A stretch of DNA of 64,000 nucleotides, from assembly GCF_011316935.1 (NCBI RefSeq), contig NZ_WLYS01000001.1, positions 806,001 through 870,000 on the forward strand, written 5' to 3'. The position numbers and the translations under genes are program-made. The stretch comes from Sphingobacterium chungjuense (lineage in GTDB: Bacteria > Bacteroidota > Bacteroidia > Sphingobacteriales > Sphingobacteriaceae). The notes beneath the pieces were generated by a model. It ran no database searches and was not told the origin of the DNA. It saw only the letters and a list, made by a program, of their open reading frames with translations. This document shows, piece by piece, positions 1 through 9,544 of this stretch; position 1 is the stretch's first letter, and every line of letters starts with the position of its first letter.

Positions 1-1
1 T

Positions 2-1126
2 TCTACGGGCGGTTATGATATTGGCCACGTATCACTCACCGGTGAATTGGTTCGCTTGCAGCTCAAGAAAAATCGTGTAAAAGCGGAAGATGTAGCCAAG
101 AAAGTATACCGCAAAGCCACAGAAAAAGATGTTGAAAAGTTTAATGCTGCAAAAGAGCTGGAGTGGGAAACCATGCACCGTGCTCGTACGCTTGCTTTAG
201 ATCTAGGTCTTTCGATGAAGATTTCTGATGTGGATTATCAAGGCGATAAGACCAAAGCGACGTTTTATTATACGGCCGAAGGCCGAGTCGATTTTCGGGA
301 ATTGATTAAGCGTATGGCTGAATCTTTCCGTATTAGGATCGAAATGCGCCAAATTGGTATGCGCCAAGAAGCGAGTCGTTTGGGCGGAATTGGATCTTGC
401 GGACGCGAATTGTGCTGCTCTACGTGGTTAACAGATTTTAAAACGGTTTCTACTTCGGCTGCGCGCTATCAAAATCTTTCGTTGAATACGTTGAAACTGG
501 CCGGACAATGTGGCAAGTTGAAGTGTTGTTTGAACTACGAGTTGGATAGCTATATGGATGCCTTAAAAGATATCCCGACGGATATAGATCGTATTGATAC
601 CGAGATCGGGATGGCGTACTTGCAGAAGACCGATATTTTCAAGAAAACCATGTGGTTTTCGTACCCGAAAGCAGAAAACTGGATTCCTTTGACCGTTGAT
701 AAAGTGCGCGAATTCGTACAGATGAACAAGGGCGGCCAAAAGCCAACCGAATTGCTGTACATAGAGCCGGAAGAGGAAACAAAAGCGAAGCCAATTAACT
801 ACGATTACGAGAACGTAGTTGGACAGGATAGCTTAACTCGACTAGACGACCGCAACAAAAAGAAACGTCGTAAGAAAAAACCTGCCAGTAAAAATCCAAA
901 CGGAGAAACACCGCAAAAATCTGCTGAAAGTAGACCAGCACGACCACCAAGACAGCAACAAGCCAAAGCAGAGAACGCTCCCCGTACGGACAGTCCTAAA
1001 CCAAAAGCAACAACTGCGGGCGAAGGAACCGAAGGTGCCGCAAAACCGCGCCCAAAAAGACGCAATAACAATAACAGAAACCGCGATAGAAGGAATAATA
1101 ACAACAACGAAAACAAGACAGAATAG
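2..1126 (+). CDS. ricT: PSP1 domain protein (RicT/YaaT-like), 5'-truncated
   Basis: The gene enters from the left edge: the frame is open to base 2, and the residues just before position 47 read as the usual PSP1 stretch (GGYDIGHVSLTGELVRLQ), so the TTG at 47 is not the real start. Two Cys-rich motifs follow, GSCGRELCC near window residue 120 and GQCGKLKCC near residue 155, as in RicT/YaaT proteins, whose Bacillus members bind iron-sulfur clusters and act in RNA processing with RicA and RicF. The last roughly 90 residues are low complexity and basic (Lys, Arg, Asn, Pro), a tail common in Bacteroidota members and plausibly RNA-binding. It ends one base before gldH, so the two are probably cotranscribed. 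The family is clear; its role in Bacteroidota is inferred. Confidence 0.88.
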   Translation, partial: STGGYDIGHVSLTGELVRLQLKKNRVKAEDVAKKVYRKATEKDVEKFNAAKELEWETMHRARTLALDLGLSMKISDVDYQGDKTKATFYYTAEGRVDFRELIKRMAESFRIRIEMRQIGMRQEASRLGGIGSCGRELCCSTWLTDFKTVSTSAARYQNLSLNTLKLAGQCGKLKCCLNYELDSYMDALKDIPTDIDRIDTEIGMAYLQKTDIFKKTMWFSYPKAENWIPLTVDKVREFVQMNKGGQKPTELLYIEPEEETKAKPINYDYENVVGQDSLTRLDDRNKKKRRKKKPASKNPNGETPQKSAESRPARPPRQQQAKAENAPRTDSPKPKATTAGEGTEGAAKPRPKRRNNNNRNRDRRNNNNNENKTE

Positions 1127-1127
1127 C

Positions 1128-1601
1128 ATGCTGAGAGCACATAGCCTAATAGTTTTGAGCTTAGTGTGGCTGTTGTTGTTGGCATCCTGCGATCCGCATA
1201 TTGCATACGAGAAAAACAACAGGATCGACGATTACCGTTGGAATCGCGATTCTGTTGCACAGTTTTCTGCGCACATTGCTGATGTCTCCCAACCATATGA
1301 AATATTGGTAAATGTGCGGCACAATAATTTTTATCCCTACACCAATCTGGTGTTTTCTGTAGAACAGCAGCATGCTTCCGGTAAGGATACCACGTATAAC
1401 ATGGAGCTATCTTTGGCTAAGGAAGATGGGCGATGGCTCGGTCAATCTGCCGGCAATTTGTATCAGATCAAAGAACCGATTCTTAAAACATACCTCTTTC
1501 CTGATACCGGTGTTTACCACTTTTCGATACAGCACCATATGGAGGATCATGAATTGATGGGAATCACCGATATTGGTTTATTAATTGCCCAAAAACCATG
1601 A
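1128..1601 (+). CDS. gldH: Gliding motility lipoprotein GldH
   Basis: A 157-residue protein. The frame is open further upstream, but the ATG at 1128, one base after the ricT stop, gives a proper lipoprotein signal peptide (hydrophobic LSLVWLLLLASC, lipobox Cys at about residue 22). The mature part (DPHIAYEKN..., NNFYPYTNLVF, GITDIGLLIA) matches GldH, an outer-membrane-associated lipoprotein needed for gliding in Flavobacterium. Homologs are widespread in non-gliding Bacteroidota, and no other gld gene lies in the window, so motility cannot be concluded. Its stop overlaps the lpxK start (ATGA), showing translational coupling. Confidence 0.85.
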   Translation: MLRAHSLIVLSLVWLLLLASCDPHIAYEKNNRIDDYRWNRDSVAQFSAHIADVSQPYEILVNVRHNNFYPYTNLVFSVEQQHASGKDTTYNMELSLAKEDGRWLGQSAGNLYQIKEPILKTYLFPDTGVYHFSIQHHMEDHELMGITDIGLLIAQKP

Positions 1602-2638
1602 TACGCCTACTGCGTTGGCTACTTTTACCCATTTCGCTCTTGTATGGTCTTGCGGTTTGGCTACGCAATGTGCTATACGATACAGGAATCTGGAGCAGTA
1701 AAAGTTATCCCGTACGCAGTATTGTGATTGGCAACCTTGCGGTGGGTGGCAGTGGCAAAACGCCCATGACTGAGTGCTTGATCCGATGGTTTGATGGTGA
1801 ATACAAAATAGCCACGCTAAGCCGTGGCTACGGCCGCAAAACAACAGGTTTTCGCGATGTGCACATAAACGATGATGCCGTCTCGACGGGCGATGAACCT
1901 TTGCAGTTCAAACGAAAATTTCCGCACCTGACGGTAGCTGTTTGTGAAGACCGTCGGACAGGGATGGAAATCTTGTTAGAAGATCACGATTTGATATTGC
2001 TGGACGATGCCTTTCAGCATCGTAAAGTTTCCGCCAGCTGCAATATTTTGTTGTTTGAATATGCTTCTTTACTCAGGCCAATTATTCCATTGCCCACCGG
2101 GAATTTCAGAGATTTATTGCCGCAGGCAAAAAGAGCTGATGTAATCGTCATTACCAAAATACCAAAAGATATTAGCGCACAACAGCGCACCCAAATCACG
2201 AAGAAATTACGTAAACATAGTAAAGCGCCCATCTATTTTGCTTCGATCGCTTACGGCGCTCCTAAAGCCCTTTCTAAGCAAAGCAACTCGGCAATTAATT
2301 CATCGGTGAATCTGTACGACAAACAGGTGCTGCTAGTAACCGGAATCGCAAACCCAGCTCCCCTATTGGATTATGTTCAACAGGAAGCTAAATATGTGGA
2401 AAGCATTGCTTTGCCAGATCATCATCTATTCACGAAAGCAGATTACGAGCGAATTCAGTCGGCCTACGCAGCATTAGCAGCCAAAGAAGATACAGTATTG
2501 GTCACTACAGAGAAAGATGCGCAGCGATTATCGCTGCATTCTTTGCCCAATATACCCTGCTATTATATCCCAATTACCTTCGTTTTTGATCAAGAAGAAC
2601 AGATTCATCAGGATGTTATTAACACTCTTGCGCGATAA
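1598..2638 (+). CDS. lpxK: Tetraacyldisaccharide 4'-kinase LpxK
   Basis: A 346-residue protein that phosphorylates the 4' position of the lipid A disaccharide at the inner membrane, the sixth step of the Raetz pathway. It has an N-terminal membrane-associated helix (LLLPISLLYGLAVWL), a P-loop GNLAVGGSGKTP at about residues 45-56, the SRGYGRK motif shortly after it, DEPLQ, and LLDDAFQH around residue 135. All are characteristic of LpxK, and the length is normal. It overlaps gldH by four bases and is probably the last gene of the ricT-gldH-lpxK unit. Confidence 0.93.
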   Translation: MIRLLRWLLLPISLLYGLAVWLRNVLYDTGIWSSKSYPVRSIVIGNLAVGGSGKTPMTECLIRWFDGEYKIATLSRGYGRKTTGFRDVHINDDAVSTGDEPLQFKRKFPHLTVAVCEDRRTGMEILLEDHDLILLDDAFQHRKVSASCNILLFEYASLLRPIIPLPTGNFRDLLPQAKRADVIVITKIPKDISAQQRTQITKKLRKHSKAPIYFASIAYGAPKALSKQSNSAINSSVNLYDKQVLLVTGIANPAPLLDYVQQEAKYVESIALPDHHLFTKADYERIQSAYAALAAKEDTVLVTTEKDAQRLSLHSLPNIPCYYIPITFVFDQEEQIHQDVINTLAR

Positions 2639-2754
2639 AGTGTAAATGAACCTTAAAGGAAGTTAAAAACTGTTTGTTTTTATTTTCTTCCAGATACATT
2701 CTCCACCTTTGTTAAAGAAAAAAATGCTATTTAAACTAAAAAAGGAGAAATATT

Positions 2755-3243
2755 ATGAAAAATGTAATGATTGCATTAGCGTTATTAGTAGGGCTAAACG
2801 CTGCACAAGCACAAAATCGTAATGAGGCGAACAAAGATGGACAAACTCGTAATCGTGAAAGAACGGAACGCAGTGGTTTCAACAAAGATCCAGAAGCTCG
2901 AGCCAAAGCTAAAGTGGAGCAGCTAGATAAAAAACTGGCTCTGACTGCTTCACAAAAAGAATCTATCCATAAACTGGTACTAGATCAATCGAAGAATGCA
3001 CAAGCACTTTACAAAGATTCAGATCCTAAGAACGAAGAAACACGCAATAAAGCGAAAGAATTAAGAGCTCAAACCGATCGTAAAATAGAAGCATTATTGG
3101 ATGCGAATCAAAAAGAAAAGTATGCTGAAATGCAGAAAAATCGCAGCGAGTGGTCTAAACGTACTAATCGCAGACCTGATCGCGATAAACGTGAATGCAA
3201 AAAACAAGATGGTGACAAGAGCGTAGAACATGATCACTCTTAA
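2755..3243 (+). CDS. Small secreted basic/acidic helical protein (DUF4890/Spy-like)
   Basis: A 162-residue protein with a signal peptide (MKNVMIALALLVGLNAAQAQ, probable cut after AQA). The mature chain is almost all charged residues and predicted helix. It contains the pattern 'KLALTASQKESIHKL' followed by 'DANQKEKYAEMQ', the two-helix LTxxQ...LxxxQ...Y layout seen in Spy/CpxP-like and DUF4890 periplasmic proteins of Bacteroidota. A chaperone-like or stress-related role is possible but unproven. It stands alone between lpxK and a strong bidirectional terminator. Confidence 0.65.
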   Translation: MKNVMIALALLVGLNAAQAQNRNEANKDGQTRNRERTERSGFNKDPEARAKAKVEQLDKKLALTASQKESIHKLVLDQSKNAQALYKDSDPKNEETRNKAKELRAQTDRKIEALLDANQKEKYAEMQKNRSEWSKRTNRRPDRDKRECKKQDGDKSVEHDHS

Positions 3244-3260
3244 TACCCAAGCCAGTAAAA

Positions 3261-3291
3261 AGCCCGAAATCAGATGATTTCGGGCTTTTTT
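3261..3291. terminator. Bidirectional rho-independent terminator
   Basis: A perfect inverted repeat (arms AGCCCGAAAT and ATTTCGGGCT, 6-base loop) is followed by six T on the plus strand and, read on the minus strand, by five T. It separates the convergent small secreted protein gene (plus) and the GH3 gene (minus). Confidence 0.9.
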
Positions 3292-3310
3292 AATGTGGTA
3301 TACAGCTGTC

Positions 3311-5704
3311 TTATTTCACTTTTCCGTACAAAGGTAGCTGTACTGATTTGGTGATCTCTGCCTTTTCATTTAGGCGGATATCATCCGCAGAAGCGCCTAC
3401 CATCACATGGAAACTTCCCGCTTCCATGATACGCTGCATCTTTGGATTGATTATCGAAAGATCTTCGGGAAGCAAACGGAACACAACTTGCTTGGATTTC
3501 CCAGCGGCCAAATGGATACGATCAAATTTCTTCAGTTGTTTGATCGGTTGTACCGTTGAAGCAAATTCATCGCGTACATACAGTTGCACCACTTCATCTC
3601 CAGCACGCGATCCTGTATTTTTCACTTGGAAACTCACTTCTATACCACCATCTGCCTGTTGCGTGATCTTCAAATCACTGTAACCAAACTCTGTAAAACT
3701 CTTTCCGTAACCAAATGTATATAAGGGCGAACCTAAAGTTTCTACATAATCATGCCCTTTAGGCACTTTTTTGTTGTAATACACAGGTAATTGACCAACC
3801 GAACGCGGTACAGAAATCGGCATTCTTCCTGCTGGATTGTAATCGCCAAAGATGACATCGGCAATGGCATTTCCACCTTCTTGACCAGGATACCAAGCAT
3901 TCAACAAAGCATCCGCATTTTCCTTTGCCCAATTCATATTGAGTGGTCTTCCCTGAATATACACCACGATCATCGGTTTGCCCGTTTTTTTAATCGCTTC
4001 TAGTAACTTTATCTGATCGCCTAATAAATCCAATGTAGAACGATCAAAACCTTCACCACTTTCCATATCACTAAGCGATTTGGCATCGGCTACAGCCGCT
4101 CCAGTTTCGATGTATTTGGTTTCGAAATCGCGCGCACTAGAACCACCAACTACTACGACCGCAACGTCGGCTTGCATTGCCGCTTCTACTGCTGCTGCAA
4201 TATCAGATTGCGCCGTATCGCGAATCGCTGTACCTTTTGCATAGATGACATTTGCTGTAGGTACTTTTGTTTTAATACCATCTAATACCGTACGGATCAC
4301 TGCACGTTCTTGTGGTGCGGTGTAGTCGCCCAATTGATTATAATAGGTATCCGCATTTGGACCGATCACCGCAATCTTTTTTACTTTTTTGGCAGATAAT
4401 GGCAATACGTTGTTTTTATTTTCGAGCAAGACAATAGATTCTTGTGCCGCTTTACGAGCTACGGCTACGTTGTCTTTGCTTCTTACTTCACGTCCTGCTG
4501 CTTTTGCATCACGGTATGGATTTTCAAACAACCCCATCTCAAACTTAAGACGCAACACACGTGAGGCAGCACTATCGATCTTGGCGATATCAATTTTTCC
4601 AGCGTTGACCGCCTCGATAAGCTCTGCGAATGGGCGTGCGCCCAAATCCACATCCACGCCAGCCTCCAATGACATCGTCCCTGCCTCTTGCAAAGAAGAT
4701 GCTACACGATGGCTCGAATACACGCCATCAATACTTCCTAAATCGGAAACCACAAAGCCATCAAATCCCCAATCTTTGCGCAATACATCGGTCAGTAAAT
4801 AACCATCTGCCGTACAAGGAATACCATCAATGGAGTTGTAAGCCGTCATTACCGATAGTGCGCCGGCTTCTACTGTTTTGAAAAACGGCGGCAGAAAACT
4901 TTCATGCAATTCCCGCTGCCCGATGATGGCACTATTGCCATTGTGGCCACCTTCTGGTATGCCGTAAGCAATGAAATGCTTAATGGTGGAAATCACCGCG
5001 TATGGATTCTTGATATCGCCTGCACCAGCTCCCTTTGCTGCTGCGGCGCCCATTGTTCCGCTCAAAACGGGATCTTCACCATATGTTTCTTCTACGCGAG
5101 ACCAACGTGGATCGCGCGAAAGATCTAAAACCGGTCCGTAACCAATATGTCCACCTTGAAGACGAACTTCTTTGGCGGAAACTGCCGAAACTTGCTCTTG
5201 TAATGCAGGATTCCACGTAGAGGCCATACCAATTCCTGTCGGGAAAACTGTCGTTCCGATAGCCATATGACCATGTGGTGCTTCTTCTGCAATGAAAATT
5301 GGAATTCCCAAACGAGTTTCTTCCACGGCATAGCGCTGCATGGCATTGGCTGCTTCGGCAGCTAATGCTGGTCTAAGACCATTTTCCAATGTTTTCTGCG
5401 TCCAAGGATCTGCACGAAATACCGCCCAAAACATACCTACATGCTGCTTATCCAGCAAATTCTTGTATTTCTCTGAGTAGGTTACGGTATTACCATTTTT
5501 GGTATACATTTCCCAACCAAGTGGACAGAGCAACTGACCCACTTTCTCTTCTAGCGTCATGTGACTTAAAAGATCGGCCGTGCGCTCGCTCGTGCTTAAC
5601 CGAGCATCTTTATATCGAAATTTCTCTTGTGCTAAACTGGAGGTTGTATTTAGACACAATCCTAAGCCCGCAATTAGCAATATGTTTCGAGTTTCTTTAA
5701 ACAT
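3311..5704 (-). CDS. bglX: Glycoside hydrolase family 3 beta-glucosidase (BglX-like)
   Basis: 797 residues from the ATG at 5704, chosen because it begins a clean signal peptide (MFKETRNILLIAGLGLCLN...SLAQ). A longer frame to 5773 would translate the leader and operator. The N-terminal GH3 barrel shows MTLEEKVGQL, RDPRWSRVEETYGEDP, KHFIAYG, and the nucleophile motif GFDGFVVSDLGS. A C-terminal alpha/beta domain (IAVIGPNAD, VVVVGGSSA) and a fibronectin-III-like tail follow, the full periplasmic BglX layout. It probably releases glucose from beta-linked oligosaccharides in the periplasm. No SusCD genes are adjacent, so the substrate is unknown. A LacI-type operator sits 22 bases upstream of the start. 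Confidence 0.92.
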   Translation of the reverse strand: MFKETRNILLIAGLGLCLNTTSSLAQEKFRYKDARLSTSERTADLLSHMTLEEKVGQLLCPLGWEMYTKNGNTVTYSEKYKNLLDKQHVGMFWAVFRADPWTQKTLENGLRPALAAEAANAMQRYAVEETRLGIPIFIAEEAPHGHMAIGTTVFPTGIGMASTWNPALQEQVSAVSAKEVRLQGGHIGYGPVLDLSRDPRWSRVEETYGEDPVLSGTMGAAAAKGAGAGDIKNPYAVISTIKHFIAYGIPEGGHNGNSAIIGQRELHESFLPPFFKTVEAGALSVMTAYNSIDGIPCTADGYLLTDVLRKDWGFDGFVVSDLGSIDGVYSSHRVASSLQEAGTMSLEAGVDVDLGARPFAELIEAVNAGKIDIAKIDSAASRVLRLKFEMGLFENPYRDAKAAGREVRSKDNVAVARKAAQESIVLLENKNNVLPLSAKKVKKIAVIGPNADTYYNQLGDYTAPQERAVIRTVLDGIKTKVPTANVIYAKGTAIRDTAQSDIAAAVEAAMQADVAVVVVGGSSARDFETKYIETGAAVADAKSLSDMESGEGFDRSTLDLLGDQIKLLEAIKKTGKPMIVVYIQGRPLNMNWAKENADALLNAWYPGQEGGNAIADVIFGDYNPAGRMPISVPRSVGQLPVYYNKKVPKGHDYVETLGSPLYTFGYGKSFTEFGYSDLKITQQADGGIEVSFQVKNTGSRAGDEVVQLYVRDEFASTVQPIKQLKKFDRIHLAAGKSKQVVFRLLPEDLSIINPKMQRIMEAGSFHVMVGASADDIRLNEKAEITKSVQLPLYGKVK

Positions 5705-5725
5705 AATAAAAGGTATTAGCCTGCT

Positions 5726-5745
5726 CAATGCAACCGTTTGCATTG
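5726..5745. promoter_or_regulatory. Candidate LacI-family operator before the GH3 gene
   Basis: CAATGCAACCGTTTGCATTG is a 20-base near-perfect palindrome centred on CpG (9 of 10 pairs match). This is the usual form of LacI/GalR-family operators (xxGCAAnCGnTTGCxx). It lies 22 bases upstream of the GH3 start, in its leader. No LacI regulator gene is in the window, so the regulator would have to act in trans. Confidence 0.5.
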
Positions 5746-5779
5746 AAATTTGACGCAAAATAAGAATAATCAACTTAAA

Positions 5780-5812
5780 ATAAAAAGGCGCCTAAGTAAC
5801 AACTTGGCGCCT
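5780..5812 (-). terminator. Terminator after dnaA
   Basis: On the minus strand an 11-pair GC-rich stem (AGGCGCC plus AAGT, with one bulged base on one side) closes a 4-base loop. It is followed by a T-run (TTTTTATTTT). It ends dnaA transcription just before the GH3 leader. Confidence 0.75.
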
Positions 5813-5834
5813 GTATAAAATATGTGACTTAAGA

Positions 5835-7262
5835 CTACGAAGCTTTTAGCTTTTTCTGGATGTCTTGCACGTAGGTTTTGAATTTTTTGTCGGTTTCGAT
5901 GAGATCTTCTACCGTTTGGCAAGCGTAAATAACTGTGGAGTGATCACGGCCTCCAAAGAAGTTACCGATCGACTTTAGAGAGGATTTCGTGTGGTTTTTG
6001 GCCAAGTACATGGAGATTTGACGCGCCTGTACAATCTCTCGCTTTCTCACCTTGGATTTCACCATCTCAACCGGTACTTCAAAGTACTCACAAACCAGTT
6101 TCTGGATGTAATCCATCGAGATTTCTTTGCTGGTGTTCTTCACGAAGTTCTTCAACATGGACTTCGCTAAGTTCAGATCAATCTCTTTTTTATTGAGCGT
6201 GGATTGTGCAAGCAAAGAAACCATGGCTCCCTCTAACTCCCGGACGCTATTATCGATCTGATTAGCCACAAATTCGACTACATTCTCTGGCAATTCGATC
6301 CCGTCCGAATACATTTTCTTCTTGAGGATTGCCATTCTTGTTTCTAGATCGGGCACCTGAATATCGGCTGAAAGCCCCCATTTGAAACGGCTTAGTAAGC
6401 GCTCTTCTAATCCTGATAAATCTTTTGGTGGTTTATCTGAGGTCAAGATAATCTGCTTACCCGATTGGTGTAGGTGATTGAAGATATGGAAGAAAATATC
6501 CTGCGTTTTTTCTTTTCCGGCGAAGTTATGCACATCATCCATGACGATCACGTCCATCGCTTGGTAAAAATTTACGAAATCATTGATCGTATTGTTTTTC
6601 AATGAGTCCACAAATTGCTGACAGAACTTCTCGCAGGAAACATAGATCACCAATTTATCTGGAAGATTCTTTTTGATTTCGTTTCCAATAGCTTGCACTA
6701 AGTGCGTTTTACCTAAGCCGACATCGCCATATACCATCAATGGGTTGAAGGAAGTGCCGCCCGGTTTGTTTGCTACGGCAAAACCTGCTGATCGCGCCAA
6801 ACGATTACATTCTCCTTCGATGAAGTTATCAAAGGTATAATTTTGATTAAGCTGTGGATCTACCTGCAGCTTTTTCAACCCTGGAATCACGAATGGATTC
6901 TTGATATTTTTGTTGAGTGCAACAGGTACAGGGATCGATTGATTCTTTCCTTCTGCCCCATTTCCGTTAGACGGTATGTTGGTGGTAAATGGTATACTAG
7001 TCGAAGATTTTTCTACGACAATATTGTATTCCAAACGACCTTGTTCTCCTAAGAACTTTTTAACTGTTTTGCGAAGGATGCCCACATAATGTTCTTCTAA
7101 CCATTCGTAGAAAAACAAGCTCGGCACCTGAATAGTCAAAACGTTTTCTTCAAGACGTATGGCCTTCACAGGCTCAAACCATGTTTTGAAACTCTGCGCA
7201 GGAATGTTGTCTTTTATGACTTGAAGACAGCTATTCCACACACTTGTACACGTTTTTTCCAT
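5835..7262 (-). CDS. dnaA: Chromosomal replication initiator DnaA
   Basis: 475 residues from the ATG at 7262 (MEKTCTSVWNSCLQVIKDN). The frame extends 13 codons further but the Bacteroidota family starts here. Domain I is at the N-terminus, followed by a variable linker. The AAA+ domain has Walker A GDVGLGKTH and Walker B VIVMDDVHNF, and the C-terminal helix-turn-helix has the DnaA signature GGRDHSTVIYACQ. DnaA binds TTATNCACA boxes and opens oriC. Its own upstream region (7263-7615) contains no clear DnaA box, while a strong cluster lies at 16.5 kb. Confidence 0.97.
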   Translation of the reverse strand: MEKTCTSVWNSCLQVIKDNIPAQSFKTWFEPVKAIRLEENVLTIQVPSLFFYEWLEEHYVGILRKTVKKFLGEQGRLEYNIVVEKSSTSIPFTTNIPSNGNGAEGKNQSIPVPVALNKNIKNPFVIPGLKKLQVDPQLNQNYTFDNFIEGECNRLARSAGFAVANKPGGTSFNPLMVYGDVGLGKTHLVQAIGNEIKKNLPDKLVIYVSCEKFCQQFVDSLKNNTINDFVNFYQAMDVIVMDDVHNFAGKEKTQDIFFHIFNHLHQSGKQIILTSDKPPKDLSGLEERLLSRFKWGLSADIQVPDLETRMAILKKKMYSDGIELPENVVEFVANQIDNSVRELEGAMVSLLAQSTLNKKEIDLNLAKSMLKNFVKNTSKEISMDYIQKLVCEYFEVPVEMVKSKVRKREIVQARQISMYLAKNHTKSSLKSIGNFFGGRDHSTVIYACQTVEDLIETDKKFKTYVQDIQKKLKAS

Positions 7263-7615
7263 TCGTAAATTGTTAATAACTTGAAAACCAATGATTGACA
7301 AAAAAGCTGTTAAAAACTTTCTCTTACAACGAAGATGACAATTTTTTTTGAGCTATAAAACTAAAAATATAAAAAAAGAATAAGTGTTTAATTATCAGTT
7401 TTTTACAATAAAAATTAAGCGTTATCACTACAAATTTTGATGTCAATATTTTTTTATTAACATCGATTTTGTATGCTGATTTTTTCACTTAAAAAGTGCC
7501 TTTTACTTAGATGTTCGAAAGGACTTGTGGAAAACTTTGGCGGTTAATAACGCGTATTTTACCCCAGAGATAGAAATTACCTCTAGGGGCTCACTTTTAA
7601 AGAATTATGTAGCAA
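7263..7615. other. AT-rich intergenic region dnaA-dxs
   Basis: This 353-base, very AT-rich stretch must hold the dnaA promoter, since dxs ends at its right side on the same strand. I see only degenerate DnaA-box-like words (for example TTGTGGAAA near 7526) and an imperfect hairpin at about 7562-7589 (CCCCAGAG...CTCTAGGGG) without a T-run. I see no gene and no convincing origin here. Confidence 0.5.
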
Positions 7616-9544
7616 TTATCCGACCAAAGTTTGGGTTTTGCGGCCGGCTGTTAGTTTATTTATTTCTTCTGCCATTGCAGTTGCATCGTAGCGGCATATT
7701 TGCCACAATTCCTCTTGATCACCGTGTTCCACGATATCATCTGGTATACCTAATCGTACCACCTGAGCTTGATAATTGTGCTCTGCCATAAACTCTAAGA
7801 TTGCAGATCCAAATCCACCCATTAAGCAACCGTCCTCGACGGTGATTACTTTTTGGAATTTGGCAAAGATTTGGTGCAGCAGCTCTTCGTCCAATGGTTT
7901 GACAAAGCGCATATCATAATGCGCTGGATGAATACCTTCTTCGCTTACTTGCTTGAAAGCTTTCACAACTTCATTACCAATATGACCAAAACTAAGTACG
8001 GCTACTTCTTCACCATCGCAAATCTTATGACCTTTACCAATTGGAAGTTCTCTAAATGGTTTCCGCCAATCCGGCATCACGCCAGATCCACGTGGATAAC
8101 GAATGCTGAATGGTCCTTTGTCTGGCAATTGCGCGGTAAACATCATATTGCGAAGCTCTTCTTCGTTCATAGGAGCGGCCACAATCATATTTGGTACACA
8201 ACGCATAAAAGCAATATCATAAGCGCCATGATGCGTCGGTCCATCAGCACCGACCAAACCTGCTCTATCTAAGCAGAATACCACATTGAGTTTCTGTAAT
8301 GCCACATCGTGGATCGCTTGATCGAATGCGCGCTGCATAAAGGAAGAATATATGGTACAGAAAGGTACTAAACCTTGCGTGGCAAGTCCAGCACTAAATG
8401 TAACCGCATGTTGCTCTGCAATACCTACATCAAATGCACGATCAGGCATCGCTTTCATCATGATATTCAAAGATGAACCACTCGGCATTGCTGGGGTAAT
8501 TCCCATGATTGCCTTATTTGACTCTGCCAGCTCCACTAGTGTGTGGCCGAATACGTCTTGGTATTTTGGTGCCTGAGGTTTCTCGTGAATTGTTTTCTTA
8601 ATTTCTCCCGTAATCTTGTCGAACAGACCGGGTGCATGCCATTTGGTTTGATCTTTCTCGGCCAAAGCATAACCTTTACCTTTTACCGTAATGGCGTGCA
8701 GGAGCTTTGGTCCAGGAATATGTTTTAGATCTTCTATGGTTTTGGCCAGTTGATTAACATCGTGCCCGTCTACTGGACCAAAATATCTAAAATTAAGCGA
8801 TTCAAATAAGTTAGCGTTCTCCCAGAGCGTTCCTTTAATGGTCTGCTGGAGTTTTTTAGCCCAACCGTAGGCATTAGGTCCATTCTTAGAAATTTTAGCT
8901 AAGACACTGACCAAATCGTCTCTAAATCGATTGTAACTTTTAGAAGTGGTGATATTAGTAAGATAATCCTTCAATGCACCTACATTGGGATCAATGGACA
9001 TGCAATTGTCATTGAGGATGACCAGAATATTTGATTTTTCAATACCGGCGTGGTTAAGCGCTTCAAAAGCCATTCCACCAGTTAATGCACCATCTCCGAT
9101 TACGGCTACGTGCTGGCGATCGTGTTCTCCCTTGTAAGCAGAAGCTACTGCCATACCCAAAGCTGCAGAAATAGACGTGGACGAATGCCCTACGCCGAAG
9201 GCGTCGTATTCACTTTCGGATCGTTTTGGAAATCCAGACAATCCACCGATAAGGCGATTAGTATGAAAATTTTCTCTTCTTCCTGTCAGAATTTTATGAC
9301 CGTAAGCTTGGTGACCAACATCAAACACGATTTGATCATACGGTGTATTGAGCACATAATGTAGCGCCACAGTCAATTCGACTACGCCCAAACTTGCTGC
9401 AAAGTGCCCGCCATTTACCGAAACTATATCAATAATATATTGCCGTAAATCAGAACAAACTTCCTCTAGGTCAGTCTCTTTCAATTTTCGTAAATCAGAT
9501 GGCAATATAATATCCTTTAGTTTGGATCCAATCTCTATGCTCAT
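7616..9544 (-). CDS. dxs: 1-deoxy-D-xylulose-5-phosphate synthase
   Basis: A 642-residue thiamine-diphosphate enzyme that condenses pyruvate with glyceraldehyde 3-phosphate, the first step of the MEP isoprenoid pathway. Motifs in order are GGHFAASLGVVELTVALHYV, FDVGHQAYGHKILTGR, the ThDP/Mg motif GDGALTGGMAFEALNHAG, the transketolase catalytic segment DRAGLVGADGPTHHGAYD around residue 430, and a C-terminal transketolase domain (FGSAILEF). Length and order are typical. It stands alone, between dnaA and the branched-chain degradation genes. Confidence 0.96.
   Translation of the reverse strand: MSIEIGSKLKDIILPSDLRKLKETDLEEVCSDLRQYIIDIVSVNGGHFAASLGVVELTVALHYVLNTPYDQIVFDVGHQAYGHKILTGRRENFHTNRLIGGLSGFPKRSESEYDAFGVGHSSTSISAALGMAVASAYKGEHDRQHVAVIGDGALTGGMAFEALNHAGIEKSNILVILNDNCMSIDPNVGALKDYLTNITTSKSYNRFRDDLVSVLAKISKNGPNAYGWAKKLQQTIKGTLWENANLFESLNFRYFGPVDGHDVNQLAKTIEDLKHIPGPKLLHAITVKGKGYALAEKDQTKWHAPGLFDKITGEIKKTIHEKPQAPKYQDVFGHTLVELAESNKAIMGITPAMPSGSSLNIMMKAMPDRAFDVGIAEQHAVTFSAGLATQGLVPFCTIYSSFMQRAFDQAIHDVALQKLNVVFCLDRAGLVGADGPTHHGAYDIAFMRCVPNMIVAAPMNEEELRNMMFTAQLPDKGPFSIRYPRGSGVMPDWRKPFRELPIGKGHKICDGEEVAVLSFGHIGNEVVKAFKQVSEEGIHPAHYDMRFVKPLDEELLHQIFAKFQKVITVEDGCLMGGFGSAILEFMAEHNYQAQVVRLGIPDDIVEHGDQEELWQICRYDATAMAEEINKLTAGRKTQTLVG

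Noticed and set aside
805..1296. 163-residue minus-strand frame opposite ricT and gldH
   Set aside because: A Leu/Phe/Arg-rich shadow of the Lys/Asn-rich ricT tail.
1128..1601. Evidence for gliding motility
   Set aside because: A single gldH gene occurs in many non-gliding Bacteroidota, and no other gld gene is present.
5705..5773. Longer start of the GH3 gene (MIILILRQISM)
   Set aside because: It would translate the operator and leader; the signal peptide begins at the ATG at 5704.
7263..7615. oriC next to dnaA
   Set aside because: AT-rich, but only degenerate DnaA-box-like words; the cluster at 16.5 kb is far stronger.
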